Counted from the first letter of the stretch, positions 12,262 to 24,571 are shown. The stretch: 64,000 nucleotides of DNA from Megascapheus bottae (GCA_024803745.1 JANJXV010000188.1:434001-498000), one strand, 5' to 3'. The notes: generated by a model from the letters alone, not told the origin. Numbers and translations: made by a program.

Positions 12262-12438
12262 TGCTGGGAAGGTGGCTTAATTGTAGAGTGCTTGCCTAGC
12301 ATGTAAAGCCCTGGGTTGGAATTCCCAGTATCACACATACATGCAAAAAGCTGGGAAGTTGCAGAGAGCTAACCTTGAGTAAAAAGAAGCTCAGAGACAG
12401 TGCTCAGGCACTAAGTTCAAGCCCCAGGACTGGCAAAA
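12262..12438 (+). mobile_element. Dimeric ID-like SINE
   Basis: Contains gtagagtgcttgcctagcat and a second ID-like half ending ccaggactggc plus A-run. Abuts the tail of the RPL29 pseudogene. Confidence 0.85.
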
Positions 12439-12446
12439 AACCCATT

Positions 12447-13160
12447 ATTTATTTATTTATTTATTCATTGATTTCCTTTTGTCTTCCTGCCTCAGGTTTA
12501 TTGGTAGAATTGACACAGGCCACACCCCACCCTCTAGATGGCAGCCAGGGAGCCACAGCAGTTCACCTGTCATCACACTGGCAGAAAAAGGTTTTCTCTG
12601 TGGGGCCTTCACAGAGCCCTCCAGCTTAGAGGCTGGAGTCAGTGCACCCTTAGTAGGCTGTGGCCTGAGCACCCTTAGGAGCTGGGGCCTGGGCCTTAGC
12701 TGGCATTGCAGCTGGAGTCTGGGCCTTGGATTGTGCCCTAGCCAAGGCCTGGGCCCTGGCCTTGGGCCAGGTGAGCCTAAGACCTTTGGAAATGTAGGAA
12801 TGGATGTGATTCCCAAGCTTGGGGTGGGCGATGTAGGCAAGTTGCTGGAGCTTGCTGGTAGCCTGCTGTGGAACTTGTGTTTGTTGCTTTGGGCTTCTCC
12901 AGGGTCTGATGGCCTTGGGCCACGTTCTCATGGCCTTGGCATTGTTGGCCTTCATCTTCTTAAAGCCCTTCTTGTTGTGCTTCTTAGCAACACGCATGTT
13001 CCTCAGGAACTTGGGGTCCTCCCCTTCAGAGATGCGTATCTTTGTGATCTGGGTGTCCTGAAGCCATTTCTGTGCCATTTCCTGGACTGTTGTGTGTAGT
13101 GTGGTTCTTGGACTCGGCCATGTCTATCTGAACCACAAACCCCCCCGGAGCTGATGCACC
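12447..13160 (-). pseudogene. RPL29: Processed RPL29 pseudogene
   Basis: The minus strand translates to recognisable ribosomal protein L29: [43 protein letters not shown] and an Ala/Lys/Pro-rich C-terminus. The functional protein belongs to the large cytosolic ribosomal subunit. The ATG is at 13121-13119. At least two single-base deletions, one about 30 bases after the ATG and one near the GEDPKF segment, break the frame, so only an internal frame of 142 codons (13078-12650) is open. The coding region is intronless; AATAAA lies just before the end and an A-rich (AAAT)n tail sits at 12447-12471, all marks of retroposition. No function expected. Confidence 0.95.
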
Positions 13161-13849
13161 TGGACTCAGGAGGGAAAATTTGTTGTTTAAAATTAAATTT
13201 TGTACAAGTTTCTCGTTAGGTGAAAAGACAACAATAGTAATTTATACAGCAGCCCAAAGAACTGAGCTGAGTGACACGAGAATATATCATGATTCCTGGC
13301 CGCTGCTCAGCGGGCTCAGCTATGAAGACCACAGTGGTAGCCAGCCCGGAGAGACGACCCTGAGAGCCTGACTGCCAATAAACCATGAAAGGGCGATAGG
13401 AAAGCTGTGACTCACGTCGTACAGCACCAGCATTGAGCAAAAACAGCTAAAGGAAAATACATTCATCCAGTACCAGCACAAACACACACAAAAACTTAAA
13501 ATATAAAATATACCTAGAACTAAACCAGGGTGGTGGTTAATAGCCTGTGATCTGGAACTAGACTGCCATGTTTGATCTCAGTCTTCCCTGCTGGTCTCTC
13601 TCAGTCAAATTCACTGGGCCCCTAATTCTCCTATAAACAGTTGACAGTAACAGATCCTATTCCATTTGCAAGGCCCTTGAAACTGTTGGCTCAAGCAAGT
13701 GCTCGTTATGTTAGCTGCTGTTCCTATTTGCACAGTATATTTAGACACAAGTGAAGCTATTAGATAGCAAGATACTCTAGGTTTATGGCTACTGTCTAGA
13801 CTGTAGACCAAACCTAAGTTAATTCTGTTGAAAATTGAATTGTTCATTC
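13161..13849. other. No gene recognised
   Basis: Unique-looking sequence; no supported exon, RNA gene or transposon. Confidence 0.45.
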
Positions 13850-14285
13850 TGAAGACACGGTCCAGATTTCAGGGTCTCCTCCAAGGAGCTGAATCCAATG
13901 TAAGAGCACAAGAGTCCTTATTGCAAGCTCAAGCCTGGACTCAAGACCGACACTGACACAGCAGGTCTGAATTGAGAGGCCTGACTTCCTGTTGTACAAG
14001 GTTTCTATAGGGTTAGCTTACAGGGTTGATGTATTATTAATTGATTGGCTAGTGCTAGGGGATATGTGCCGAGCTGCAGGGCAGCTGAAGGGCAGCTGGC
14101 CAGGGTATCTCAATGGTTATCACAGGATGTTTCGATGGTTATTTTATCCTGGGGCCTCAAATCACTGGGATGTAGGCTGTAATTTATTACTTTCTTTGAA
14201 AATGCTATCTCTGCTGGTTTAGAGTTAGTTCAGAGTGACCTTCCGGTGGGGCCTGCTAAAAAATACCTTTTTGCAGAAGTTCATA
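13850..14285 (-). mobile_element. Solo ERV2-like LTR, antisense
   Basis: On the minus strand, a polyA-like AATAAG (13922-13917) in the context gcaataaggactcttg, then a U5-like segment with gaccctgaaatctgg, ends near 13850. This resembles rodent ERV2/ERVK LTRs. The 5-prime edge is approximate, target duplications were not resolved, and no internal retroviral sequence adjoins it. Confidence 0.5.
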
Positions 14286-14317
14286 CAACTTAAATATTAA
14301 CTTAGGCTTCCCAGCGG

Positions 14318-14395
14318 TACACTGACACAGCCTCTGCTTAGCAAGTGCTGGGTCTTAGGTTTGATCCCCAGCACCAGGCACACATACACACACAA
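14318..14395 (+). mobile_element. ID element fragment
   Basis: Contains gcttagcaagtgctgggt and ggtttgatccccagcacc, closer to a monomeric ID element than to the dimer. Ends in a CA-rich tail. Confidence 0.7.
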
Positions 14396-14499
14396 ATACT
14401 TCTTGGAAATGTCCTTTTCAGACAACCTTCCCATAAGTATCACGTTTAGACTCCTACTGGCCTTTGGTAAAGTCATGATTGGCATTTACTAACATCTGA

Positions 14500-14729
14500 C
14501 CAAATCTGAGCCCCAGTACCTGACACCTATAATCCTGGCTACTTAGTATGTGGAGCTGAGAGGATCAAGGTTCAAACCAATCAAGGCAGGGAAATCCATC
14601 AAACTTTTTTCTGCAGTAAACCACATTAAAAAAAATCAAAAGTAGACCTGTGCTTAAGTGATAGAGCATCAGCCTTGCACAAAATAGCTAAGCAACAGCA
14701 CGCAATCCGTGAGTTCAAACCCAGTATCA

Positions 14730-14730
<1 letters not shown>
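14500..14730 (+). mobile_element. B1/ID composite SINE
   Basis: Diverged full-length copy. Its tail has become the neighbouring CA microsatellite. Confidence 0.8.
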
Positions 14731-14781
<51 letters not shown>

Positions 14782-14785
14782 GCAC
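14731..14785. repeat. (CA)n microsatellite
   Basis: About 23 CA units plus interrupted units, directly on a SINE tail. Confidence 0.96.
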
Positions 14786-15119
14786 TCTCGCACACAGGCA
14801 CCACAAACCACCAGTTTATTCACACAATATTGCATAGAATGCATGCAATTGATAGAATAAGATTTGATTCATGTGCTAATTCCAAGAACTAGACATACTT
14901 TGATTACTGTGCTGTTAACACAGTCTTCTTATGTTACTCATCTCCCATGGTCTTGCCTGTCTGGCCAGCTGCAAAGAGCCAAAGTTGGCAGTTGGAATGG
15001 GAGCTCCTGTCACAGGTATTGGGGTTGGAGAGAGGCCAAAGTCAGAGGAGCTGGATAGCAGGAGGACTAGTGGTAGGCAATTATAGTAGTGAGGAGTGTT
15101 GTGCTTTATTTAATTTTTG

Positions 15120-15140
15120 TTATGTTTTGGGGTGTGTGTG

Positions 15141-15171
<31 letters not shown>

Positions 15172-16410
15172 TTGTATTTGCCTGTGAGACTGTCCTGGGA
15201 CTTGAACTCAGGGCGCGGGCATTAAACTTATACTTTTTTTGGTTCAAGTTTTGTTCTTTGTGCCTTGAGCCACAAATCCACTTGTAGATTTTTGGTTGTT
15301 TCTTGGAGATAAGAGTCTCACTGACTCAGTACCAGCTTTCAATCACAGTCCTCATATCTCAGCCTCCTGAGTAGCTAGGATTAGTGACAAGAGACACAAC
15401 GACCTGGCTGTCTGAATTTTAACAAGGACTACCTCGTGTAGTTTTCCTCAGAAAGACTACAATGTGGCAACGGGGAAATCCATATTGGACATTTGGAAAC
15501 TGAGGCTCAGAGGAGGGAAGTTCCAACCCAGGGGGCACTGCCACGTAGGCACTCACAGCTTTGCTTCTCTGAAGTCCTGTCTCTGTGGCTTCCTGACCAG
15601 GCTCTTGATTGAGCTATGGGTTTCTGTTGCTGCACACCCTCTTTTGGGGTGTCCCCTGAACACTGAGGACACTGGGGTGGGATCATCCTCTGGGATGTTC
15701 CTCATGAGCCCCACTGTGTGTGCAACGTCAGCCAAGGCCACCACCTTCTTCATGCCAGAAGTACCTACTCCCACGTGCAATAGCCAAAATGTACTGTCTA
15801 GAAGCCCCCCTGCTTCTGCAGTCAGGGCAGTCCGCTGCCCTGGCATCGGGTGAACACCACACATTAGCCTACCTTCCCGGGGTGGCCACACAACAGCCCA
15901 GGGGAGAAAGAGGTGCTCTCCCTTTTGCTCATCCATGCTACACTGACAATATTTGCTCTCCTGGGTACCAGGGATCAATAATCCTAACTATACAGGGGGC
16001 TGAGATCTGAGGATTGTGGTTGGAAGCTGATTCAGGTAGAAACACCAGTCCACGAGACTTATATGTAATCAGCCACAAAAAACCACATGTAGAACTGTGG
16101 CACAAGTACTAAAGCACACTCCCCTTGAAAGATAAAGCAAAAGAACAATGCCAAAGGCCTGAGTTCAAGTCTCAGTATTAGCAAAATCATAAATATGGAG
16201 AGAGCAAGACAAGTACTATGTGTCTTGCCTATAATCCTAGCTACTTTTGCAAGTTAACACCTTTGTATCTCAGCTTTATAAAAGCAATAAAAATTTTTAT
16301 AAATGCTCTCTAAAAGGATGATGGAGAGGAGGGTAGTGACAGGAGGCAGAGGTCAGCTGTGTGTGGGACTGGCAGATCCCTGTGCGGTGCTCAGGTGCTG
16401 TGTTTTCTTT
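15120..16410 (+). repeat. Duplicated block P, copy 1
   Basis: Aligns in direct orientation, with gaps, to 58.09-59.68 kb. Shared landmarks in order: a (TG)n with an antisense SINE (15.13-15.40), cctcgtgtagttttcct, tccatattg then catttggaaactgaggc, a gcttcctg / ctgattg stretch, an aagtacctactccc-type segment, a + SINE (15.97-16.20), ggagagagcaagac and tgacaggaggcagagg. No conserved frame spans it. Origin is unknown: an old interspersed repeat or a segmental duplicate. Lacks the ID-like SINE found in copy 2. Confidence 0.75.
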
Positions 16411-17360
16411 GCCCAAAGTAGAGGGGGATCCCCTTAGCATAGGGCAAAATGCTAGGTATTGAAGGTCTGTCTTTGGAAGATTCTAGAGACACTGCAGGGA
16501 GCATGTGTGTGATTCTTGGGATTGGATGTGGTGGCTGCTGTCCCTCTCTGTTCCAGAGCCTGTGGGCCAATAGCTGTCCTAGCCTCCATGTGCTCTCAGT
16601 TGTCCCCAGTGCCACTCAGTCACAAACTCTAAATCCAAGTGAACAGGGAACAGATTTACTAGATCCAAAGCAGATCTTGGGATGTAAGATGCAACCTTGT
16701 AGATGTTTTTGCCAGGCTTTGTGAATTCACTGAATGGCCTCCTATCTGGATCGGAACTCTTCTGTGCTGCATTCTTTCACAATCACCTTTGGGCACCAGG
16801 AGGAAATAAAGAGTCCCTAAGAAGCATCCTGTGTGGAAACAACTGCCTTAAGATGCGTCTTAGCAGCTGAAAACCAATGGTCCAAATCTCAGGAGATAAT
16901 TTGGTCCCTGTTTTTTTCCTGTAATCAAGTGATAACAACTTCTCTGGAATTCTTCTAGGGACAATGTCTGAGCTCACTAGTGGTCAACCAGGCCACTGTG
17001 GGATTTGGGACTATTTTTTGTATGCAAGCTCTTCTCCCTGCCTTCCCCTAAGCCTCCCTATTTAACCTAAAATCCATATCTGTACCTCTGAAGACAGCTG
17101 AAGAAGTAGTGCTATCTTCCTAAGCCTGCTATAAACTAAATATCCTTTACCCACACTTCACCATATCACTTTATTTGGCTTCTCTAGGAGAGTGGCTGGA
17201 CCTATTGTGCGTAGGGCTCCTTGATTTGATGGCTGGAGTCTAAAGTCCCAGTTTCAGGTACAATAATGGTGCAGACAGTTTCAGACTGGGTTTCTGATTT
17301 CAAACCTGGGCCCATATGGTTCTTCCTTTCATTAATCAAGAAGATAACAAGGACTTTCAA
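16411..17360. other. No gene recognised
   Basis: Unique-looking, moderate GC. No exon or transposon supported. Confidence 0.45.
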
Positions 17361-17362
17361 TT

Positions 17363-17600
17363 AGTCCAGCACAAGGTGGCTCACGCCTGTAATTTAGCTA
17401 CACAGGAAGCTGAGATGTGAGAATCAAGGTCCAGAGCCAGCCTGGGCAATCAAATCCAAGAGAACCTTATCTCCAGTCTTCCAGGAAAAAAGACAGAAGT
17501 GGAGCTTTGGCTTATCAGTTTTCTGCTTCAAGTAGAAATAGTTAAGGGAGAGCATAAGGCTATGCTTAAAACCCTAGTACGAACACACATAGTCATGAAC
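17363..17600 (+). mobile_element. B1/ID composite SINE with CA-rich tail
   Basis: Head ggctcacgcctgtaattta and gaagctgagatgtgagaatc; tail continues into an interrupted (CA)n at 17619-17655. Confidence 0.85.
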
Positions 17601-17744
17601 ATATGCACATATGGAGGCACACACACACACACACACACAGACACACACACACATACCACACACAAAGATTTCATAAAAAATAATAGCAAACTGATCACCA
17701 GGAAAAAGAGACGAGGCTGTTTTTTTTTTCCTTTCCTCTTTCTC

Positions 17745-17965
17745 TTTTTTTTTTCTCGTATGTCAGCATGCTTGACCTCAAGGCCTGGGCCCTCTGTCTA
17801 AGCTTTTCATTCAAGGCAGGCATCCCACCACTTTGAGTCATAAGGCTACTTCCAATTTTCTAGTGTTTAATTAGGTGTTAGAAACTGAAAGGTTTTCCAG
17901 CTTGAGCAGACTTGGAACTGCAGTCCTCAGTCTCCTGTGCAGCTGAGATAACAGGCGTGAACTAC
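17745..17965 (-). mobile_element. B1/ID composite SINE, diverged
   Basis: Antisense motifs: T-rich start, ctcaaggcctgggccct, and cagtctcctgtgcagctgag near the end. Confidence 0.65.
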
Positions 17966-18114
17966 TGGCCTCTCACATTTTTTATTCCCCTTTCTTTATA
18001 TCCGGTGTTCTCATTCTATATCCTTGGAAGAATGGGGGGAGGAATGGTGGGAGAAATTCAGCAGTGGTATTCTCTGGATATTATATTGAAAATAATCTCT
18101 AAAATTTGTAGGTG

Positions 18115-18355
18115 GGAGCTGGGCACCAGTGGTTCTAAACTATAATCCTGGCTTCTCAGGAGGCTGAGATCTGAGGATCATGATTGAAAGCCATCATTGG
18201 CAAGAAAGTCTGTGAACTCTTATCTCCAATAACAATTCAGGAAAAGCTGGAAGTGATGCTGTGGCTCAAGTGTAGAATACTAGCCTTGAGCACAGAGAGG
18301 CTCAGGGACAAAGCTCAGACCCTGAGGGCAAGCCTCAGGACTGGCAAAAACCAAA
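18115..18355 (+). mobile_element. B1/ID composite SINE
   Basis: Head ctgggcaccagtggttc, gaggctgagatctgaggatc, tail ggctcaagtgtagaatac and aggactggca. Confidence 0.9.
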
Positions 18356-18539
18356 AACTTGTGGGTGGGGATAGAGGAAAAAACTAGGAGATAGTGAGGA
18401 AATGGATGCCACTGTTTCAACATCAATATACACATGATCTGACTGTTGAGATAATCCCTCTGCATATCATCTTTCTATAATCAGTAAGAAAAATGAAACA
18501 ATGTAAATTGAATTTTAAAAATTTATAGCTGTTCAATTG

Positions 18540-19080
18540 CCTATAACTTGTAGCTTTATGACCTCTCTGCATTCCCTCCCCTGTCACTCAGCTTCCTTCA
18601 GTAGAAGTGGGTATTCTTTTCCCTTCCCCCTCCAGAGCTTTAAAATCTGTCAGAATCCTTGGGCCCCATTGTTTCCAGTCCAAGTCTCTGTCTCCTGAGA
18701 GGCCTGGGTCTGGCTAGCTCAGAGATACCTGTGCTCACAAATGGCTCTGGGCCAGAGCACCCAGAGTTCCCTGGGCCAACCTGTTCTTGTTTATTAACCC
18801 AGGGGAGCTGTGTTAAATGTTTGCGGTTATGGTCTTGTGGTCTAGGTCTCTCCTAGGCCCTGGATTGTAGGAGGGCTCTCTGAGCACCGAGCAACAGGGA
18901 AAGTTGGGAGCATCTGAAGCTAAGAAATAATGGGTAAGGTACCATCTTCTCAACACCATACCCTAAAGCTACTACAAGCAAACTGGACTACTAGTGGCTG
19001 AGCAGTAAAGGAAGGAACCCAGAGACAACAGTAAGGTAGATATTACAGGCAATTAAAAGGCTGTTTTGTATTCTATTTTA
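18540..19080. other. No gene recognised
   Basis: Moderately GC-rich unique-looking DNA without a supported exon. Confidence 0.4.
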
Positions 19081-19084
19081 TTTT

Positions 19085-19300
19085 TTGCCCAAGGCCTGGT
19101 ATTTGAACTCAGGGCCTCATGTTCTCCCTTACCTATTTACACTCAAGGCTGGCACTCTACACCCTGACCCACAGCAATTTCCTGCTTTGTTTCTGGTCAA
19201 TTGGATATCAGAGTCTCAGAGGCTTTTTGCTTGGCCTGCCTCAAATTGCAATCCCAGTCTTCAGCCTACTGAGTAGCTACGACTACAGGCATGAGCAACC
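19085..19300 (-). mobile_element. B1/ID composite SINE
   Basis: Antisense copy: ttgaactcagggcctcatg, then cctactgagtagctacgac near the head. Confidence 0.8.
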
Positions 19301-19369
19301 ATCTTCTGATGATTTTCTGTTTTTGTTTCTGTTTTTTATGGGCCTTTCTCTTGAGAAGGGGACATAATT

Positions 19370-19990
19370 CACCAACAGTTTATTGATTTAACATAGCTTA
19401 GCAGAATTAACCCAGTTCCTGTATTCTAGTCCTAACTTGCCTAATTCTAGCCTGCCTATCCAGTGCACATGCTGGACCCACCACTCTGACATCTCTTAGT
19501 TTCTAAGTCAAACAGGGCCTGCCAGTCAGTTGGTAGATGCAGTTCCCAGTCCTGTCATGGTGTGAGCTCTGGGGCCCCAGCAGTCCTCATCAGTCCTCTC
19601 CGCTCAAGAGTAGCTCCATTAGAGCAAAGATCCTCAAACCACAGTCTTGGTTAAGGCCAGAAGAATTGCTGACCCTCATTTTTGGTCTTTTGGTTATATT
19701 GGGCATTGGCTGTTCCTCTCTGGCCCAAACTCCTCTTGTTTATTTTGCTTGGTTAGGGCCCAGAAAAGTCTCTTTTCAATTAGTTGTGCCCAGGGGTGTG
19801 ATGGGTTCTTACCTTTTGACCTATGGCAAGGTGTCTGGTTCTTAGCCATTTGCAATTACTCTATCCTGTGTGCCTGGATGCTGGCCATTTCCATCGTTAC
19901 TGCCACATGCCCTGTTCTAGTGGTTTTATCTCTTATGGCCATATGCCTTGAGATACAAGTTGGCATTAACAATATACTTCTAGAAGTAGT
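19370..19990 (-). other. Unclassified retroposed or LTR-like segment
   Basis: On the minus strand an AATAAA (19383-19378) lies near the left end of about 600 bases of unique-looking DNA. This could be an LTR or an untranslated retrocopy. No protein family is visible. Confidence 0.2.
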
Positions 19991-20164
19991 TTAGCTATAT
20001 TTCATCCCATTGTTTTTCATTCTAATCATATTCATTATATTAGTATTTTCACATCATATTCATCTAGCATTTTCATAATATATTCATTATTCTAGTATTT
20101 TCCCATCATATTCATTATGTTAGTATTTTCACATTATTACCCCCTGTTCTACCTTCATATCTTT

Positions 20165-20385
20165 ATGGTCAAAACAGCCTTGAACTCAAGGCCTGAACCC
20201 TGTTCCTGAGCTTTTTCAAACAAGGCTAGTGCTGTACCACTTTCTGTCACAGCACCACTTACTGTTTTCTGATGGGTAATCGGAGAGATGAGTTTTTATT
20301 GATATAATTGCCAAGGTTGACTTGGAATTCCAGTGTTCAGATCTCAGCTTTTCAAGAAGCAAGGATTACAGGTGCATTTGCTGCC
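20165..20385 (-). mobile_element. B1/ID composite SINE
   Basis: Antisense copy with cttgaactcaaggcctgaac, then cagatctcagcttttcaag. Confidence 0.75.
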
Positions 20386-20628
20386 TGTTTATTAATTATA
20401 AGCTTCAGACATCCAAGCCTATACATCTGGTATTTTAGCCTTTTTCTAGGGGAAACCTAGGTCTCACCTGGGGACATGAGTGAGCACATGGCCAAAATCG
20501 GGCAGGAGTCCAAGGTGACCAGAGGGGTCCAAATTGGTCCTCTATGCAGTGGAGGTGCCGTGCTCCCTGGGCCACATGTTCTGGACATCTGAGACATCAC
20601 AGGAATCCAGCATGCTCCTGGCCACTGT

Positions 20629-20655
20629 ATGTGCGTGTGTGTGTGTGTGTGTGTG
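20629..20655. repeat. (TG)n microsatellite
   Basis: Short TG run at the end of an antisense SINE remnant. Confidence 0.9.
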
Positions 20656-20694
20656 GTTATTGGTCCTTAAACTCAGGGCCTGTGACCTAGTCTT

Positions 20695-21036
20695 TGGAGA
20701 AAAATTAAGAAAGATGAGCAAGCAAGAAGGAAAGAAAGCAGGCAAGCAGGTGCTCAGGTGGTAGAGCAGTACCCTGGCTACCACGGCCCCCACTCCGGGG
20801 CCAGGGCCAGGGGGACCCATGTGTGGTTCTGCACCTCACATAGGACAAGGAAGGCCATAGTCCTGAGAGGCCCTGAGGAACTGAACTTTGCCTAGTCCTA
20901 CCATGTGTGGAAGGGAGCAGCGTGACTGGGAAGACAGGACATTCTCCCAAAGCTCCCAAGCACATCCCCTACCCAAAGAGCAGAGCAAGGAGGTTTCCAG
21001 TCAAGGAACCCAAGGCCTCATATCCCACCCTCCCCT
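20695..21036 (+). repeat. Three-copy GC-rich unit D, copy 1
   Basis: Shares with 48.7-49.3 and 57.6-58.1 kb, in order: a purine-rich lead, gagcagtaccctggctacca (copies 1 and 2), gacccatg, ggaaggcc, aaagctcccaag, gagcagagcaaggagg and aaggaacccaaggcc. This copy is cut at about 21036, where block F begins. No shared frame is maintained, so it is not a gene family I can name. Confidence 0.75.
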
Positions 21037-21960
21037 GTTTACCAATTTATGCCTAGCATATGTGGACTCAAATGTGTTCAGAAAAGGGCTTGGCATTGAG
21101 GTAGAAATACACAAAGGCACGACAGGCAACTACCTGTTATTCACACATACGGCAGGTGAGTGATAACCTTACAAAACAGAGGACATCAGAAAGGTTTTCT
21201 GTAAGCAGGGGAGAATTAACCCTCAATAAACCCTGTCCTGAAATAGCTAACAATTTATAAAACCAAGAGAAAGAGATCCGGAAGTTTGGCCTTGTGGTAG
21301 AGTGCTTGGCCACCATGCACGAAGGCCTGGGTTTGATTCATAGGTACCACATACATAGTAAAAGCCAGAAGTGGTATTGTGGCTTAGGTGGTGGAGAGAA
21401 GGCCTTGAGAAAGCCATCATGTTCAAGCCCCATGACTGGCAAAAAACAAAAACAAAAAAACCCACCAAAGCCAAACAAAATAAACAAACACAAATCTTAA
21501 GAGTAGGAATCAATTTGTTTATAAGTGACTAAAATGTTTCCAAAATTAGAGCTAAAAGGAGCAAATTATGTAGTACTCATATAAATGATATAAATCATAC
21601 AGAAGCTTGATAAGGATTACTGAAGTTACCCATGTGTTAACCTCCTGTATCTTATCTGAGTAGTCCTAATTGTAAGTGATATATTTTCCTTTGACATTTG
21701 GGTGAAATTAATAAAAGAAAGAAATCACATGCGGATAGACCTGGATGCCAGTAGCTCATAGGTATAATCCTAGATACACAGGAGACTCAGAGGTTTAGGG
21801 TTCATAGCTACCCGAGACAGGTAAATACAAGAGACCACTATCTTTACTTAACCAGTAAAAAGCAAGAAAGTGGATGCTCCAGTGTTGTGATACAAAACCA
21901 GTCATAATCAAATGCCAAGCATTTGAGCCTCAGATTTCTAGCCTTACTCTACACAGACAC
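21037..21960 (+). repeat. Duplicated block F, copy 1
   Basis: Direct alignment to 52.05-52.75 kb. Landmarks: tgtgttcagaaaagggct, actacctgttattcacac, tagctaacaatttataaaac, tgtttccaaaatta, ttacccatgtgtt, cttatctgagtagtcc and a shared + SINE at the end. An ID-like SINE (21283-21450) is present here and absent from copy 2. Confidence 0.85.
21283..21450 (+). mobile_element. Dimeric ID-like SINE
   Basis: agtttggccttgtggtagag to actggcaaaaaac. Inserted after the F duplication, since the other copy has an empty site near 52.30 kb. Confidence 0.88.
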
Positions 21961-21974
21961 ACACATACAGATGT

Positions 21975-23285
21975 TACCAATTCCCCACACTATTAAGCCT
22001 AATTAGCTTTATATCATATTCATACTGTATATGCTATATGTACTGGGCTTCATTGGATTGCCTCCATTTTGATGAAGCTCAGTATTAAGTGTAAAATAAA
22101 TATATGCCATCATCAATTAAAATGTGATACCCAAATCACTACACTTCTAGTAGGAGAGATACAATTTAAAAAGCCAAAACCACATGGGATCACCAAGGAA
22201 TAGAGCAATTGGAACATCATACATCATTTTGGATGTAATGTTGGGAAAATCTGACATTTTCATAAAATTAACATTATGAGCTAGTAATGATTTTCCTGAA
22301 TATTTCCCTGAGAAAATGCAAGTATTATTCTAAACCAAGACTTCTATGGAATGTGTAGCCCAGGCTCAGTGGCTCACACCTCTAATTCTAGCTACTCAGG
22401 AGGCTGGAATTGAGAGTATCTCTGTCCAGGGCCAGACCAAGCCAAGTGCTTGCAAGCCCTCATCTCAAAAATAAATAGCTGGGCATGGTGACTCATGCCT
22501 GTCATCCCAGTTCTGGAAGAAGCCAAAGTAGGGGGCTAGAGGTCCAGGATGGCCTGGGATAAAGGAAGGACCTATCTGAACAATAACCAAAGCTAGCCAG
22601 AGGTGTGTTTCAACTGGTTAAAAATTAATCAACCCTAAACCTTCCCTGGCAAGCACAAGCCTCTGAGTTCACTCACTCTAAGCATACCAAAAAGAAGACA
22701 CAACCGTAAACAGGAAAAAGAGAGAATATCTGTAACAGTTGTAGGTTTCACAGCCAAAAAGTACAAACACACCTGATGTCAATGAATAGAATGAATGAAT
22801 AAAATGTAATGAGGTACTATTCCAAAAGACAAAAAGAATGCAAAGGGTTCATGTAATAGTTTAAATGTATTTTTTTCAGAATGAAAGAAGTTTCATATGG
22901 AAGAGTGCTTTGTGCATTGTTACATTTATATGAAGTTCTAGAAAAAGGAATAAAACTAAACTATGGTAGGAAAGAGTGAGTATAGCTCCGGTATGGTGAA
23001 GCTTATCTGTCAGCAGCTCCTAGGAGGATGAGACAGAAGGATCTGGAATTCAAGGCCAACTAGGCTATCCCTCAGACCTGGTCTCAAAAGAAAAAAGATG
23101 AAACAGAGAGGTGGGGAGGGAGGGTGGAGGGAAAGAGGAAGGAAGGTGAACAGGAGGGAAGGAAAGAAGAAGGAGAGGCAGTGAGAGATGGAGGAAGGAA
23201 GGAAGGAAGGAAGTTAGTTGGGTATGTTGGCACATGCTTTTAATCTCAGCCCCTTTTGAGGTAGATGGATTGTGAAGAAAATGCT
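21975..23285 (+). repeat. Inverted repeat 1, left arm
   Basis: Aligns to the reverse complement of 28.33-29.46 kb. Shared: gaagcccagtacatatag, aattttatgaaaatgtcag, gtgatcccatgtg and ctcagggaaatatt (all as read on the minus strand here), the SINE at 22.36-22.47, the B1-like element at 22.47-22.70, the aaactatggtaggaaa segment, a B1-like element at 22.99-23.10 and a GGAA-rich tract before another SINE head. Estimated identity is about 70-80 percent by eye. Confidence 0.85.
23100..23215. repeat. GGAA-rich purine tract
   Basis: Nearly pure purine stretch with several consecutive GGAA units at its end. A shorter related tract exists in the other arm. Confidence 0.9.
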
Positions 23286-23544
23286 AATATTTATCACATT
23301 GAGGAATTAAAAAACAAAAGTACAGAAAAAGTATTCAATCTACATGAATGAAAATGATGATACTTTCAAAACTGAATATAATTCAAAGAATGGAGAGTTG
23401 GTATGAGAGCAGAAATGGAATTAAAGTGTGCATGTCTGATGCTCAATTTATCTCTATTTTATTTTCTTTGAACAGTGGGTAGACAAATAAAATTGGAAAG
23501 AGAATTCCCAAAAGATCATCCTGAACTTCAGAAAAGTTTTCTAA

Positions 23545-23785
23545 GCCAGGCAGAGTGGCTCATGGCTGGAATACTAGCTAGTCGGGAGGCTGAGATCTGA
23601 GGATCTGGTTCAAAGCCAGCCTGGGACAAAAGGACCTAAGACTCTATCTCAAATTAACTTCTAGATAAGGGGAAGTGAGGCTTGGCCCAAGGGTAGGGCG
23701 GTAGCCTTGAGCTGAAGAGCTCAGGGGCAGTGCCCAAGCCAACTTCAAGCCCCATGACCCACAATGAACAATAAAAAGAAGAAAA
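23545..23785 (+). mobile_element. B1/ID composite SINE
   Basis: Full-length, gaggctgagatctgaggatc through caagccccatgaccc and an A-rich tail. Confidence 0.9.
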
Positions 23786-23944
23786 TAAATTTTTCTAATG
23801 AGGAAATGTTAGAATTTCTAAATTTTTGCAGAAAGCATGTATTTTAAAATCTATTATATATATTGTTCTATCGTTCACTGAAACTTCAGTTGTATTTTGT
23901 ACTTTATTTTCTACTGCTACATGTATTTAATTGCACCAGTTATT

Positions 23945-24165
23945 TTAAGACAGGGTTTTGGTTTTGCCCAAGGTGTATGTGGACAATGACTCTCCTATTT
24001 CATACTCTGCCACAGATGATAGGAGCATGGCGCCACGGCTGGATTTCTCTGTTGAGATGGAGCCTCAGTAACTTGCATGGCCTATGGTCTACAACCATCC
24101 TCTCAATCTCAGTTTCTCATGGAGCTGAGATGGCAGGCATGAGCTACTGGGCTAAACTTTAAATT
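23945..24165 (-). mobile_element. Diverged antisense SINE
   Basis: Weak antisense B1-like pattern with tctcagtttctcatggagct near the head end. Confidence 0.5.
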
Positions 24166-24375
24166 TTCTATACTTCATAAAGATGAGAAACAAACTTCTG
24201 GTGTCTCGATTATTCATTCATGAAGCCAGCAGGTACTGATGTTTATACTTCAGTGACATGATGCAAAGACAAAGCTTCTGTGTCTCAGACACAAAAGAAG
24301 CGCCCCAGTCATACCTCTTCCAGTAAGAACTCACTACATGATAGTCACACCTGGTCACATTTTCTTCCCTTTTAC

Positions 24376-24571
24376 TTTTTTTTTTCCAGTCCTGGGCTGG
24401 AGCTCAGGGCCTGAGCACTGTCCTTGGACTTTCTCAAGGGTAGAGCTCTACCACTTGAGCCTCAGCACCACTTCTGGCTTTTTTCTATGTATGTGGTACC
24501 AAGGAATCGAACCCAGGTCTTCGTGCATGCTAGGCAAGCACTTTAACCACTAGGCCAAACTCCCGGCCCCT
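24376..24571 (-). mobile_element. Dimeric ID-like SINE, young
   Basis: Full-length antisense copy, intact A and B boxes, target-site duplication cttccctttta on both sides. Among the least diverged copies here. Confidence 0.95.

Noticed and set aside
12479..13099. 206-codon plus-strand frame
   Set aside because: Antisense of the RPL29 pseudogene.
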